A stretch of DNA of 64,000 nucleotides from Gelidibacter pelagius (GTDB lineage: Bacteria; Bacteroidota; Bacteroidia; Flavobacteriales; Flavobacteriaceae), in the NCBI RefSeq assembly GCF_017581925.1, contig NZ_JAGEVG010000011.1, positions 1 to 64,000 of the forward strand, in the 5' to 3' direction. Position 1 is the stretch's first letter; every line of letters starts with the position of its first letter. A program made the position numbers and the translations under genes. Of this stretch, positions 32,979 to 40,165 are shown piece by piece. The notes beneath the pieces were generated by a model. That model was not told where the DNA came from, made no database searches, and saw nothing but the letters and a program-made list of their open reading frames with translations.

Positions 32979-34541
32979 TTATGAACTACATGACAACATG
33001 GAAGAACCTACTTTGTGCCGTGCCCATTCCGGACGCTTTGCAAACCACTTTTGATGTTCGGGCTGATCTTCATAAGGCTTTTTCAACAGTTGAAATAATT
33101 CATCGATGAGTGTATAATCCCCTTGATCTGCTTTGTCAATCGCCAATTGAGCCATATAATTTCGAAGTACATATTTTGGATTAACGGCGTTCATTTGCGA
33201 TTTTCTTTGTGAATCTGAAATGGATTCTGTTTGTAATCTTTCCGCATAGCGATCAAACCAAGCGTTCCATTGTTGACGTATCGTATCTGATAGTTCTGTA
33301 ATATTATAAAATGCCTCGTTTATAATTGTGAGTCCTTCAGAAGCTTCATCCTTATTAAAATCACCTAAATTTCGAAAGAAAATGGTCATATCAGTCTCCG
33401 TTAACTGTAATAAATCTTCTAAATCTTGGATGAACAATTGATCTGACTTAACCTCTGATTGCAATCCCAATTTCGATCGCATCATCTTTAAGGATTGTAA
33501 CTCAAAATCGGTAGTATATTTTTCCAAAACAGCTTCCATAGCTTTCGCATCCTCAATCAACGGAAAAAGTGCATTTGCCAATTGATATAAATTCCACAAT
33601 CCCATATTGGGCTGATTCCCGTATCTATAGCGTTTATTCTGACGATCAGTAGTATTTGGTGTCCAGCCAAAATCAAAACCTTCGAGCCATCCATAAGGGC
33701 CGTAGTCAATGGTCAATCCCAGAATGGACATATTATCAGTATTCAAAACACCATGTACAAAACCAACCCGTTGCCAATGAATGATCATTTCTAAAGTACG
33801 TTCAGAAACTTCAGCAAAAAATTGGAGGTAGGTGTCTTTGGACGGTTTTCCCAAATGCGAAAAATGCTGATTTATGGTGAAGTCGAGCAAAACTTTCAAA
33901 TTCTTGTGATCTTGTCGAGCGGCAAAGATCTCATAACTTCCAAATCGCAAAAAACTTGGTGATAGCCTACTTACGATAGCCCCTTTTTCATAAGCTGGGT
34001 TCCCGTTGTACATAACGTCACGCAGCACCTGATCGCCAGTTAAAGCTAATGACAAAGCCCTGGTGGTGGGCACGCCCAAATAATACATGGCCTCACTGCA
34101 TAAATACTCCCTGATTGATGAGCGCAAGACTGCCAATCCATCGCCAGAACGGGAATACGGGGTTTCTCCCGCGCCTTTCAACTGTACGACCCAGCTTTTA
34201 TTCTCATGCTCTACCTCAAATAAGTTAATGGCTCGACCGTCTCCCAACTGACCAGCCCAATTCCCAAATTGATGTCCACCATAACACATGGCATAAGGTG
34301 TGGTATTTTCCAAAACCCTATTTCCAGTCATGACTTTTAAAAACTCGTCAGATTTAGCATCAACTTCTGTTAGACCTAATTTAAGGAGCATTTCAGGTGA
34401 GACATGAATCAATTGGGGATTAGAGGTTTGTTTTGGAGTTACATAAGAAAAACACGCTTCAGTGACCTGTCGCCTGCTGTTTTCCATATTGGGATCTGCT
34501 GGTAGTTGTGTGGTGAATTTATCTTTTATATTGAGTTTCAT
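32979..34541 (-). CDS. selO: SelO family protein adenylyltransferase (YdiU)
   Basis: The 520-residue pseudokinase-fold protein carries the SelO signature: CYGGHQFGNWAGQLGDGRA, VQLKGAGETPYSRSGDGLAVLRSS, and VHGVLNTDNMSILGLTIDYGPYGW, the last holding the metal-binding Asn/Asp residues. The C-terminus ends SMLSCSS, with Cys where animal homologues have selenocysteine. SelO transfers AMP to protein Ser/Thr/Tyr and is linked to redox stress. Its place between MsrA, MsrB and OsmC-type genes supports that role here. No selenocysteine signal is needed or seen. Confidence 0.9.
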   Translation of the reverse strand: MKLNIKDKFTTQLPADPNMENSRRQVTEACFSYVTPKQTSNPQLIHVSPEMLLKLGLTEVDAKSDEFLKVMTGNRVLENTTPYAMCYGGHQFGNWAGQLGDGRAINLFEVEHENKSWVVQLKGAGETPYSRSGDGLAVLRSSIREYLCSEAMYYLGVPTTRALSLALTGDQVLRDVMYNGNPAYEKGAIVSRLSPSFLRFGSYEIFAARQDHKNLKVLLDFTINQHFSHLGKPSKDTYLQFFAEVSERTLEMIIHWQRVGFVHGVLNTDNMSILGLTIDYGPYGWLEGFDFGWTPNTTDRQNKRYRYGNQPNMGLWNLYQLANALFPLIEDAKAMEAVLEKYTTDFELQSLKMMRSKLGLQSEVKSDQLFIQDLEDLLQLTETDMTIFFRNLGDFNKDEASEGLTIINEAFYNITELSDTIRQQWNAWFDRYAERLQTESISDSQRKSQMNAVNPKYVLRNYMAQLAIDKADQGDYTLIDELFQLLKKPYEDQPEHQKWFAKRPEWARHKVGSSMLSCSS

Positions 34542-34559
34542 TAATTGTATTTTTTCTTA

Positions 34560-34592
34560 AGACCTGTCAGGTTTTCAAAACCTGACAGGTCT
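34560..34592. repeat. 33-bp perfect palindrome, short form of the ACCWRHMAGGTTT family (copy 2)
   Basis: Two 16-base arms surround a single C. It is identical to the copy at 5010-5042 apart from the loop. It lies between the selO start (34541) and the stop of the GNAT gene (34633). The related long-form element is on the other side of the same GNAT gene at 34923-34979. Confidence 0.9.
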
Positions 34593-34632
34593 ATTTAAAT
34601 TTCAGATCAAAAATTCTGAATGCTTTTATCAC

Positions 34633-34902
34633 CTATTTTATAATGGAATTCCATTTTTCACTATTTCTGGCGACCGATTTTATATAACCACAAACCGCAA
34701 CGGCTTGATAACCTTCGTCGGACAACTTCTCAAAAGTCTTTTCTACGAGCACTTTCCCAATGCCTTGACCGCGAATATTAAATGGCACTTCACTATACTC
34801 GAGATACATTTTTCCGTCTTTTAGCGTATAGTCCACTGTTGCATTTTCGCCATCAACTTCCATGGTAAATTGGGTATTGGCTTTATCGTGTATAACTTTC
34901 AT
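34633..34902 (-). CDS. small GNAT-family N-acetyltransferase-like protein
   Basis: The 89-residue protein is a minimal GNAT domain of the YidJ/Gtn-like type: MKVIHDKANTQFTMEV, TVDYTLKDGKMYLEYSEVP, then the acetyl-CoA loop RGQGIGKVLVEKTFEKL, followed by AVCGYIKSVARN. The R/QxxGxG/A motif is intact. The acceptor is unknown. The gene is the only one between selO and msrA and is bracketed by palindromic repeats of the same superfamily, a short form 40 bases after its stop and a long form 20 bases before its start. Confidence 0.8.
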   Translation of the reverse strand: MKVIHDKANTQFTMEVDGENATVDYTLKDGKMYLEYSEVPFNIRGQGIGKVLVEKTFEKLSDEGYQAVAVCGYIKSVARNSEKWNSIIK

Positions 34903-34922
34903 GTTTCTGATGTTTTTAAATT

Positions 34923-34979
34923 AAACCTACAAGGTTTTTATCTGTCCGCCGAAGGAGGAAATCCTTGCAGATTGAGGTT
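34923..34979. repeat. long-form palindromic element (ACCWRHMAGGTTT family with GC-rich insert)
   Basis: The left arm aaacctacaaggttttta and the right arm aaatccttgcagat pair imperfectly around an insert containing ctgtccgccgaaggagg. The same insert, reversed, is in the element at 46742-46791. The minus-strand msrA gene runs into it: bases 34927-34929 are its TAG stop. Confidence 0.75.
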
Positions 34980-35517
34980 GGACGATTTTATCGGCGTGCA
35001 TTTTGCGTAATCGGGCCAATTTAGGAGTTATGACCGCACTGCAATAGCCAGCAGTTGGGTTGGTGGCATAATAATTTTGGTGAACTTCTTCTGCCTCATG
35101 AAATTTTTCTACAGGACTAATTTCCGTCATGATAGGCTTATCATAATAAGGTGCCATTTCTCTTGCCACCACTTGCGCCACTTCTTTTTGATGCTTGTGG
35201 TGGAAGTATATAACAGAGCGGTATTGCGTCCCGACATCAGCACATTGTCCGTTCAAAGTGGTAGGATCATGACTGGTCATAAAAATGACCAATAAATCTT
35301 CATAACTGATCATAGACGGATCAAAACTTACCTGAACAACTTCAGCATGACCTGTCAACCCAGAACACACTTCTCTATAGGTAGGCGTTCCAGGAACAGT
35401 ACCACCCATATAACCGGAAACCACGTTCTCAACGCCGTTTATTTCATTGAATATTGCTTCAATACACCAAAAGCAGCCACCACCAACCGTCATTAACTGT
35501 AAGTTTTTATCTGACAT
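34927..35517 (-). CDS. msrA: peptide-methionine (S)-S-oxide reductase, GCFWC type, with a repeat-encoded C-terminal tail
   Basis: The 196-residue protein has GGGCFWCIEAIF (catalytic C15), GYMGGTVPGTPTYREVCSGLTGHAEVV, HDPTTLNGQCADVGTQYRSVIYF and EVHQNYYATNP, all canonical. The normal family end is about residue 180 (LRKMHADKIVQ). The last 14 residues (SARISSFGGQIKTL) and the stop codon are encoded by the palindromic element at 34923-34979, so the tail is acquired from a repeat. It lies 17 bases after msrB's stop. Together they reduce both S- and R-sulfoxides of methionine. Confidence 0.9.
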   Translation of the reverse strand: MSDKNLQLMTVGGGCFWCIEAIFNEINGVENVVSGYMGGTVPGTPTYREVCSGLTGHAEVVQVSFDPSMISYEDLLVIFMTSHDPTTLNGQCADVGTQYRSVIYFHHKHQKEVAQVVAREMAPYYDKPIMTEISPVEKFHEAEEVHQNYYATNPTAGYCSAVITPKLARLRKMHADKIVQPQSARISSFGGQIKTL

Positions 35518-35534
35518 ATTCTTCCTTCAATTAT

Positions 35535-35993
35535 TTAAATTGCCTTCTTGGATGTATCCAAAACCATGGATTCAGAATTGACACAATAGCGCAATCCGCT
35601 TGGTTCTGGTCCATCAGGAAACACATGTCCTAAATGGGCATCACAAACATTACACATCACTTCTACTCTGACCATTCCGAATGAGGTATCCCTTTCATAT
35701 TTTATGGCATTCTCCTTAATAGGCTGTGTAAAACTTGGCCACCCTGAGCTGGATTTAAATTTTATAGTGGAGTCAAACAATGGGGTATTGCAACACAAAC
35801 AATTGTATTGACCTTCATCAAAAACATTGCAATGCGCACCTGTTCCGGGAGCTTCTGTTCCTTTTTGTCTTGCCACTCTATATTGTTCCGGGGTTAACAA
35901 TTCACGCCATTCAGCTTCTGACTTTTCAACTCTCCTTTCTGGTTTAGGATTTCCTTTTACGGCAAATTCCATCACATTCTTCCATGTAAGCAT
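35535..35993 (-). CDS. msrB: peptide-methionine (R)-S-oxide reductase
   Basis: The 152-residue protein has the two zinc CxxC pairs (C65/C68 and C114/C117), SSSGWPSF, VRVEVMCNVCDAHLGHVFPDGP and the catalytic Cys in GLRYCVNS (C137). It reduces methionine-R-sulfoxide. It is the first gene of the leftward oxidative-repair group; its promoter should lie in the 36016-36139 spacer, which it shares divergently with the HD-domain gene. No signal peptide. Confidence 0.95.
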   Translation of the reverse strand: MLTWKNVMEFAVKGNPKPERRVEKSEAEWRELLTPEQYRVARQKGTEAPGTGAHCNVFDEGQYNCLCCNTPLFDSTIKFKSSSGWPSFTQPIKENAIKYERDTSFGMVRVEVMCNVCDAHLGHVFPDGPEPSGLRYCVNSESMVLDTSKKAI

Positions 35994-36139
35994 ATCGTTA
36001 AAGTATTTTTCTTAAAGTTAAAAAATATTATACGGATTTGGTCGGGTTTTAACGTTTTGCATTACAAATAGTCGTCAATGAATCCAAATTCCTGATTAAT
36101 TTTTTAGTACTTTGTATGAAAATTTTTTAGATCACATTT

Positions 36140-37417
36140 ATGGCTGATATCATCACAAAAACTGAGGATTTTGTATTTAATCTGTTTAAGGAAGACTTAC
36201 CCAACACGTTCCTTTATCATAATTTCACGCATACTAAACGTGTATTGCGAAGCGCGAATGAGATCATTGATAATTCTGAGGTTACTGCTGCTGATTCCAA
36301 AATCCTCCAACTTGCTGCTTTGCTTCACGATACTGGGTACACCAAGACAAGAGAGGACCATGAAGAAGAAAGTGTTAAGATAGCTACCAAATTCTTAGAA
36401 GAACAACAGGTTGAAAAGTCTATTATTGAAGCCGTCAATAAATGTATTATGGCGACTAAATTCAAGGATACCCCAAAAACTGAACTCGAAAAAATAATAA
36501 GAGATGCCGATGCCTCTCATTTTGGAAAGGACTATTTTGATGAAGCGAGCGAGTTCTTACGCAAAGAATTGGAATTACAAGACGTAAGAACTTATACGAC
36601 TTCAGAATGGCTGGCCGAAAACATTGAGGTATTGTCACAAAAACATCAGTTTTATACAGATTATGCCTTAAGAAATTGGCAGCAACAGAAAGAGATTAAT
36701 TTAGCTGAGCTCATCAAATCAAAGAGGAAAGAAAAAAAGAGACATAAGAAAGAACAAATGAAGGCGCGGTATAAGGCAAAAGCCAAAGATGCGAGTCCAG
36801 AGCGTGCCATTCAGTCATTTTACAGAACATCGTTGCGAAACCATATCAAATTAAGTGATATTGCCGACACCAAAGCCAACATCTTACTATCTGTCAATGC
36901 GATTATCATTTCATTGATGCTCTCTACCCTCTTTTCAAAATTTGACAATCCAGCCAATCAATTTTTAATCGTACCTACCATTATATTAATGCTCTCCAGC
37001 ATTACCTCCATGATTCTATCGATCATCGCGACAAGACCAAACATTACCAGTGGCGAATTCACCAAGGAGGATGTAAAGAACCAAAAAGTGAACCTCACCT
37101 TTTTCGGTAATTTCCATAAGATGAAACTTGAAGATTTTGAATGGGCAATTACTGAGCTTTTAAAAGATAAAGATTATGTCTATAGCTCTCTGACAAAAGA
37201 CCTTTATTTTCTTGGAAAGGTCTTGGATCGGAAATATCGTATTTTAAGAGTCACCTATACTGTCTTTATGGTAGGGATGATTATATCCGTAGTTGCTTTT
37301 GCGGTATCTTTCAAGTTCTCACCAAACGCAAATATCGATGACGTTTTAAAATCAGAAGACCAAGCCATAAACATCATTGAACCTCAGCAAAAAACAGCAC
37401 AAAATTATTATGTTTAG
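36140..37417 (+). CDS. HD-domain phosphohydrolase fused to a Pycsar-effector-like (PycTM/DUF5706) membrane module
   Basis: The 425-residue protein has two parts. Residues 20-185 are an HD domain: HNFTH at 27-31, LLHDTGY with H63/D64, and RDADASHFG with D122, the metal and catalytic positions of cyclic-nucleotide or (p)ppGpp-type phosphohydrolases. A very basic linker (RKEKKRHKKEQMKARYKAK) follows. Residues 225-400 contain IKLSDIADTKANILLSVNAIIISLML, the start of the two-helix module seen in Pycsar membrane effectors, then a second helix pair (about 272-297) and a later hydrophobic segment near 376-397. Pycsar effectors respond to cCMP/cUMP by disrupting the membrane. No uridylate/cytidylate cyclase gene is in the window, so a defence role is only inferred. 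Confidence 0.75.
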   Translation: MADIITKTEDFVFNLFKEDLPNTFLYHNFTHTKRVLRSANEIIDNSEVTAADSKILQLAALLHDTGYTKTREDHEEESVKIATKFLEEQQVEKSIIEAVNKCIMATKFKDTPKTELEKIIRDADASHFGKDYFDEASEFLRKELELQDVRTYTTSEWLAENIEVLSQKHQFYTDYALRNWQQQKEINLAELIKSKRKEKKRHKKEQMKARYKAKAKDASPERAIQSFYRTSLRNHIKLSDIADTKANILLSVNAIIISLMLSTLFSKFDNPANQFLIVPTIILMLSSITSMILSIIATRPNITSGEFTKEDVKNQKVNLTFFGNFHKMKLEDFEWAITELLKDKDYVYSSLTKDLYFLGKVLDRKYRILRVTYTVFMVGMIISVVAFAVSFKFSPNANIDDVLKSEDQAINIIEPQQKTAQNYYV

Positions 37418-39786
37418 GATTGGATTTCATTGATCAAATCATCGTAGGTATAATAGTGATCTCCCTTAGGATGATTGTATAAAATAGGTACACGAATAGC
37501 TTTTAAACCAGCGATACCCTGAAGATCTTCCAAATCCAGTAATTCAATATCCATGTCAAATACTTTTTTAAATTGTAAGAATTTAATGTATTTCAGATAT
37601 GCCTCCTCATCCTCCTTTTGGGAATAAATAATAGTCAATTTACCATTTACTGTCACGCGTTCATCTGTGCCTTTAATGAGTGCTTTGTCCACTCGTTTTT
37701 TAACCACCTCATAACTTGCATTGTAGGTACCATACACATCAAATTGTTTCTCATCCATCCTAAATTGAATGGTCAAGGGTTTATTGAACACCAAAACCAT
37801 TGAGGCCACATCAACAGATGAAGGATAATCGGGTTTATTTCTATAAAACTCATTCTCCATTTCACACATGACCTGGAGCTGCCAAAGCCTTAAATTATAA
37901 AGATATATTTTATGGAAGCCATGCTCTTTTGTAATGGATTCTCCGATATACATATTATGCTCCACCCCATCTGTTTTATAGCGCTCAAAATAATGTGGAT
38001 ACATTTGTTGCGCTTCCTCTTGTTTATGATCAAGAATATGAGTCATATTTTTATTGATCATGGTAATAGTATCATCATAGTTTTTCTGATGGTAGTAAAT
38101 AAGGTTCAAACTCCTGTCTATTTTGGCGAAATAATTCTCAATATGCATGCGAAGCGCGTTATTCTTTTGCTCAATAAACTCAAATAAAGGATGGATTTCA
38201 TTTTCAAAAAAGCTACCGATTTCTTGCTCACTATCGACTATAAAATGATGATCCAAGGAATTAAAAAAGACCTCTAACTGATGTAACAATTGCTCATAAA
38301 TAGGTAAGCGTTCCTTTTTTAATTGCGCTTCAATTATTTCTTTGGACAAACTTAATTGTAAGGACAAATCCTGTCGCGTTGCCTCATTTCTCGTTTCCGA
38401 AGAGCCCATAACATCAATTTGTCCAAAGAGTGGGTAGACATTTTCAAAAGTAATTTCTTCAAAAGCTACGTTTTTGCCGTCGGTTCGTTTTTTATCGAGA
38501 AAAACCCGGGCAGCATCCTCAAACCTCCAGGACACACTCGGATGGATGGAGGTGCATTCTTGCTGGATAACAGCTTCAATCAAATGCTTTTCCTCCTCTT
38601 TTGACCGCAATAATGAAGACACAATAAAAGGCATAACGTCTCTCAACAAATTGGCATTGACGCTATTGAGCTCACCTACTTTATGCGAAACAATCTCCAG
38701 CACTCCCAACAACTCCCCTTCACTGGAGATGGGTGCGAAGATGGCACTCTTAATATTCTGATCGTACAAGTTTTTATAGAATGGTTCGTGCGACTGGTGA
38801 TAGCATTGTTCCACATCTAAAATTGAAAAATATTCTTTCTCGGTAATAAGCGATTTGTAAGAATCTCCACAAAGCGCACTCTGACATGGCACTATGGCTG
38901 TATCCGTAAGCAAATAACTCTCAATAAACTTTCCCTCAACACGTTCAAAAGTCTGACTTTCCTTATTATAAATAACAAAACCCACTTTAAGATTTTTAAT
39001 ATTGAATAAAGATTCAAAGGTGACCTGAAAGTCATCAATGAAATTATCATTCTTCCGTTTGCCAGAGATCAACAACGTGGACTTTATATCAGAAATTGAC
39101 CGATCATCGGTAACATCAAAAATATTGTTAATTGTAAATCCTTTATAAATATAACTATGGGGCGGAAATTTCTCTCGCCATAAATCAATATCCTCAAAAT
39201 TACCCAACAACAAACGGTAATCTTCTTCCGTGATTTCTGGTGCTGATGCTGTTTTGACAACCTCGGCAAAATCGGCATTGAACAAGATTTTATAAGTTCG
39301 TATAATCCCTTTGGCATCCGGAATCTCATAAAATAGAGATCTTCTAAAGCTCATCTGATACCCATAATAAAAGTATAGAATGATGGTACAGGCTACCCTG
39401 TAATGATCATCTTCGGGCATATTGGAGATTTTCAGACGAAAATCCGGACCGGCATTTTCAACGATGGATTTGAATCGGGATGACGCATTGAAATTAAGGT
39501 CGTGCAAAGGCATTGATGCCGTCTTGATTTCGTTTAGGGTGAGGACCTCACTGAAAGAATCTTCAAGAATGATCTGGATTTCCTTTTGATACGTTTCAAG
39601 CAATGTAGGATCACTGAAACCATCTCTTAGCTCGGAAACAGAATTCCCAGCTTGCAACACACGCTCCGCTTTTTCGACCTTAAAAGAGTCATCACTTTGC
39701 GCCATGGTCTCATAACGCTCCAAAAGCTTGTCGAAACTTATTTTGAGCGCTAAAGGCGAATCCAATTGATCATTGATATCTTTCAT
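37414..39786 (-). CDS. GAF-domain protein of unknown function
   Basis: The 790-residue soluble protein has a single clear GAF domain at about residues 250-395 (LKVGFVIYNKESQTFERVEG through SAIFAPISSEGELLGVLEIVSHKVGEL). The flanks are helical domains I do not recognise, including a helical region about 470-590 rich in Gln, Glu and Leu. The GAF part keeps the small-molecule-binding fold, but no output domain (kinase, cyclase, HTH, phosphatase) follows. Its stop codon overlaps that of the convergent HD-effector gene by 3 bases, leaving no room for a terminator. That close pairing may be functional or coincidental. It would be cytoplasmic. Confidence 0.7.
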   Translation of the reverse strand: MKDINDQLDSPLALKISFDKLLERYETMAQSDDSFKVEKAERVLQAGNSVSELRDGFSDPTLLETYQKEIQIILEDSFSEVLTLNEIKTASMPLHDLNFNASSRFKSIVENAGPDFRLKISNMPEDDHYRVACTIILYFYYGYQMSFRRSLFYEIPDAKGIIRTYKILFNADFAEVVKTASAPEITEEDYRLLLGNFEDIDLWREKFPPHSYIYKGFTINNIFDVTDDRSISDIKSTLLISGKRKNDNFIDDFQVTFESLFNIKNLKVGFVIYNKESQTFERVEGKFIESYLLTDTAIVPCQSALCGDSYKSLITEKEYFSILDVEQCYHQSHEPFYKNLYDQNIKSAIFAPISSEGELLGVLEIVSHKVGELNSVNANLLRDVMPFIVSSLLRSKEEEKHLIEAVIQQECTSIHPSVSWRFEDAARVFLDKKRTDGKNVAFEEITFENVYPLFGQIDVMGSSETRNEATRQDLSLQLSLSKEIIEAQLKKERLPIYEQLLHQLEVFFNSLDHHFIVDSEQEIGSFFENEIHPLFEFIEQKNNALRMHIENYFAKIDRSLNLIYYHQKNYDDTITMINKNMTHILDHKQEEAQQMYPHYFERYKTDGVEHNMYIGESITKEHGFHKIYLYNLRLWQLQVMCEMENEFYRNKPDYPSSVDVASMVLVFNKPLTIQFRMDEKQFDVYGTYNASYEVVKKRVDKALIKGTDERVTVNGKLTIIYSQKEDEEAYLKYIKFLQFKKVFDMDIELLDLEDLQGIAGLKAIRVPILYNHPKGDHYYTYDDLINEIQS

Positions 39787-39829
39787 AACATTTACATCTT
39801 CTCAAATTTACGCAATTTTGAGGAGGCTA

Positions 39830-39875
39830 TAAAAAAAGAATCGTGTCGCTTTAAATAAAACGCCACGATTCTTTG
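39830..39875 (-). terminator. intrinsic terminator downstream of the leftward glucan operon
   Basis: aaagaatcgtg (39835-39845) pairs exactly with cacgattcttt (39864-39874) around an 18-base loop. On the minus strand the stem is followed by seven T (the A-run 39831-39837). It lies about 290 bases after the last gene of the leftward operon, beyond the 84-bp repeat. Confidence 0.75.
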
Positions 39876-39990
39876 ATGGGCTAAACCAATTGATATTAAA
39901 ATGCCATATCAACCTAAAACACTCTGATCCAGGTTTTTACAACAGTCTGAAAGTCGGTTAAATTGGGAAATACTTAGTTTTCAATTTAAG

Positions 39991-40078
39991 CACAACTTTT
40001 CGGAATTGAGAGAATTCGTGAAAATCTGTGATTCCGATAGCTATCGGAACGTGTCAAAATTTTTGGAGGTTAAAGTTG
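39991..40078. repeat. dispersed repeat of about 85 bp, copy 2, with a perfect 18-bp palindrome
   Basis: It matches 9549-9632 over its length by eye, with scattered substitutions. Its centre is the perfect palindrome TTCCGATAGCTATCGGAA at 40032-40049. Both copies sit in gene-free DNA, one after a glycosyltransferase gene and one at the end of the glucan operon. Confidence 0.75.
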
Positions 40079-40165
40079 GGTCCACTTAAAATAGATAATT
40101 TCAACTTTATTTGGGACCAATGAAATAAATAAAAAAGCCCATCTTGAGTCTCAATTCACTTAATA

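Larger units (their letters stand above)
39787..40165. other. gene-free region between the GAF gene and the alpha-glucan locus
   Basis: No coding frame is supported. It holds a minus-strand terminator at 39830-39875 and the second copy of the 84-bp repeat at 39991-40078. The stretch between them (39880-39960) shows no structure I can name. Confidence 0.5.

Noticed and set aside
32979-32999. Selenocysteine at the SelO C-terminus
   Set aside because: The codon is a normal Cys codon and there is no stop codon or SECIS-like hairpin in its place.
36140-39786. Complete Pycsar defence system
   Set aside because: There is no uridylate or cytidylate cyclase gene; only an effector-like module fused to an HD domain is present, so a full system cannot be claimed.
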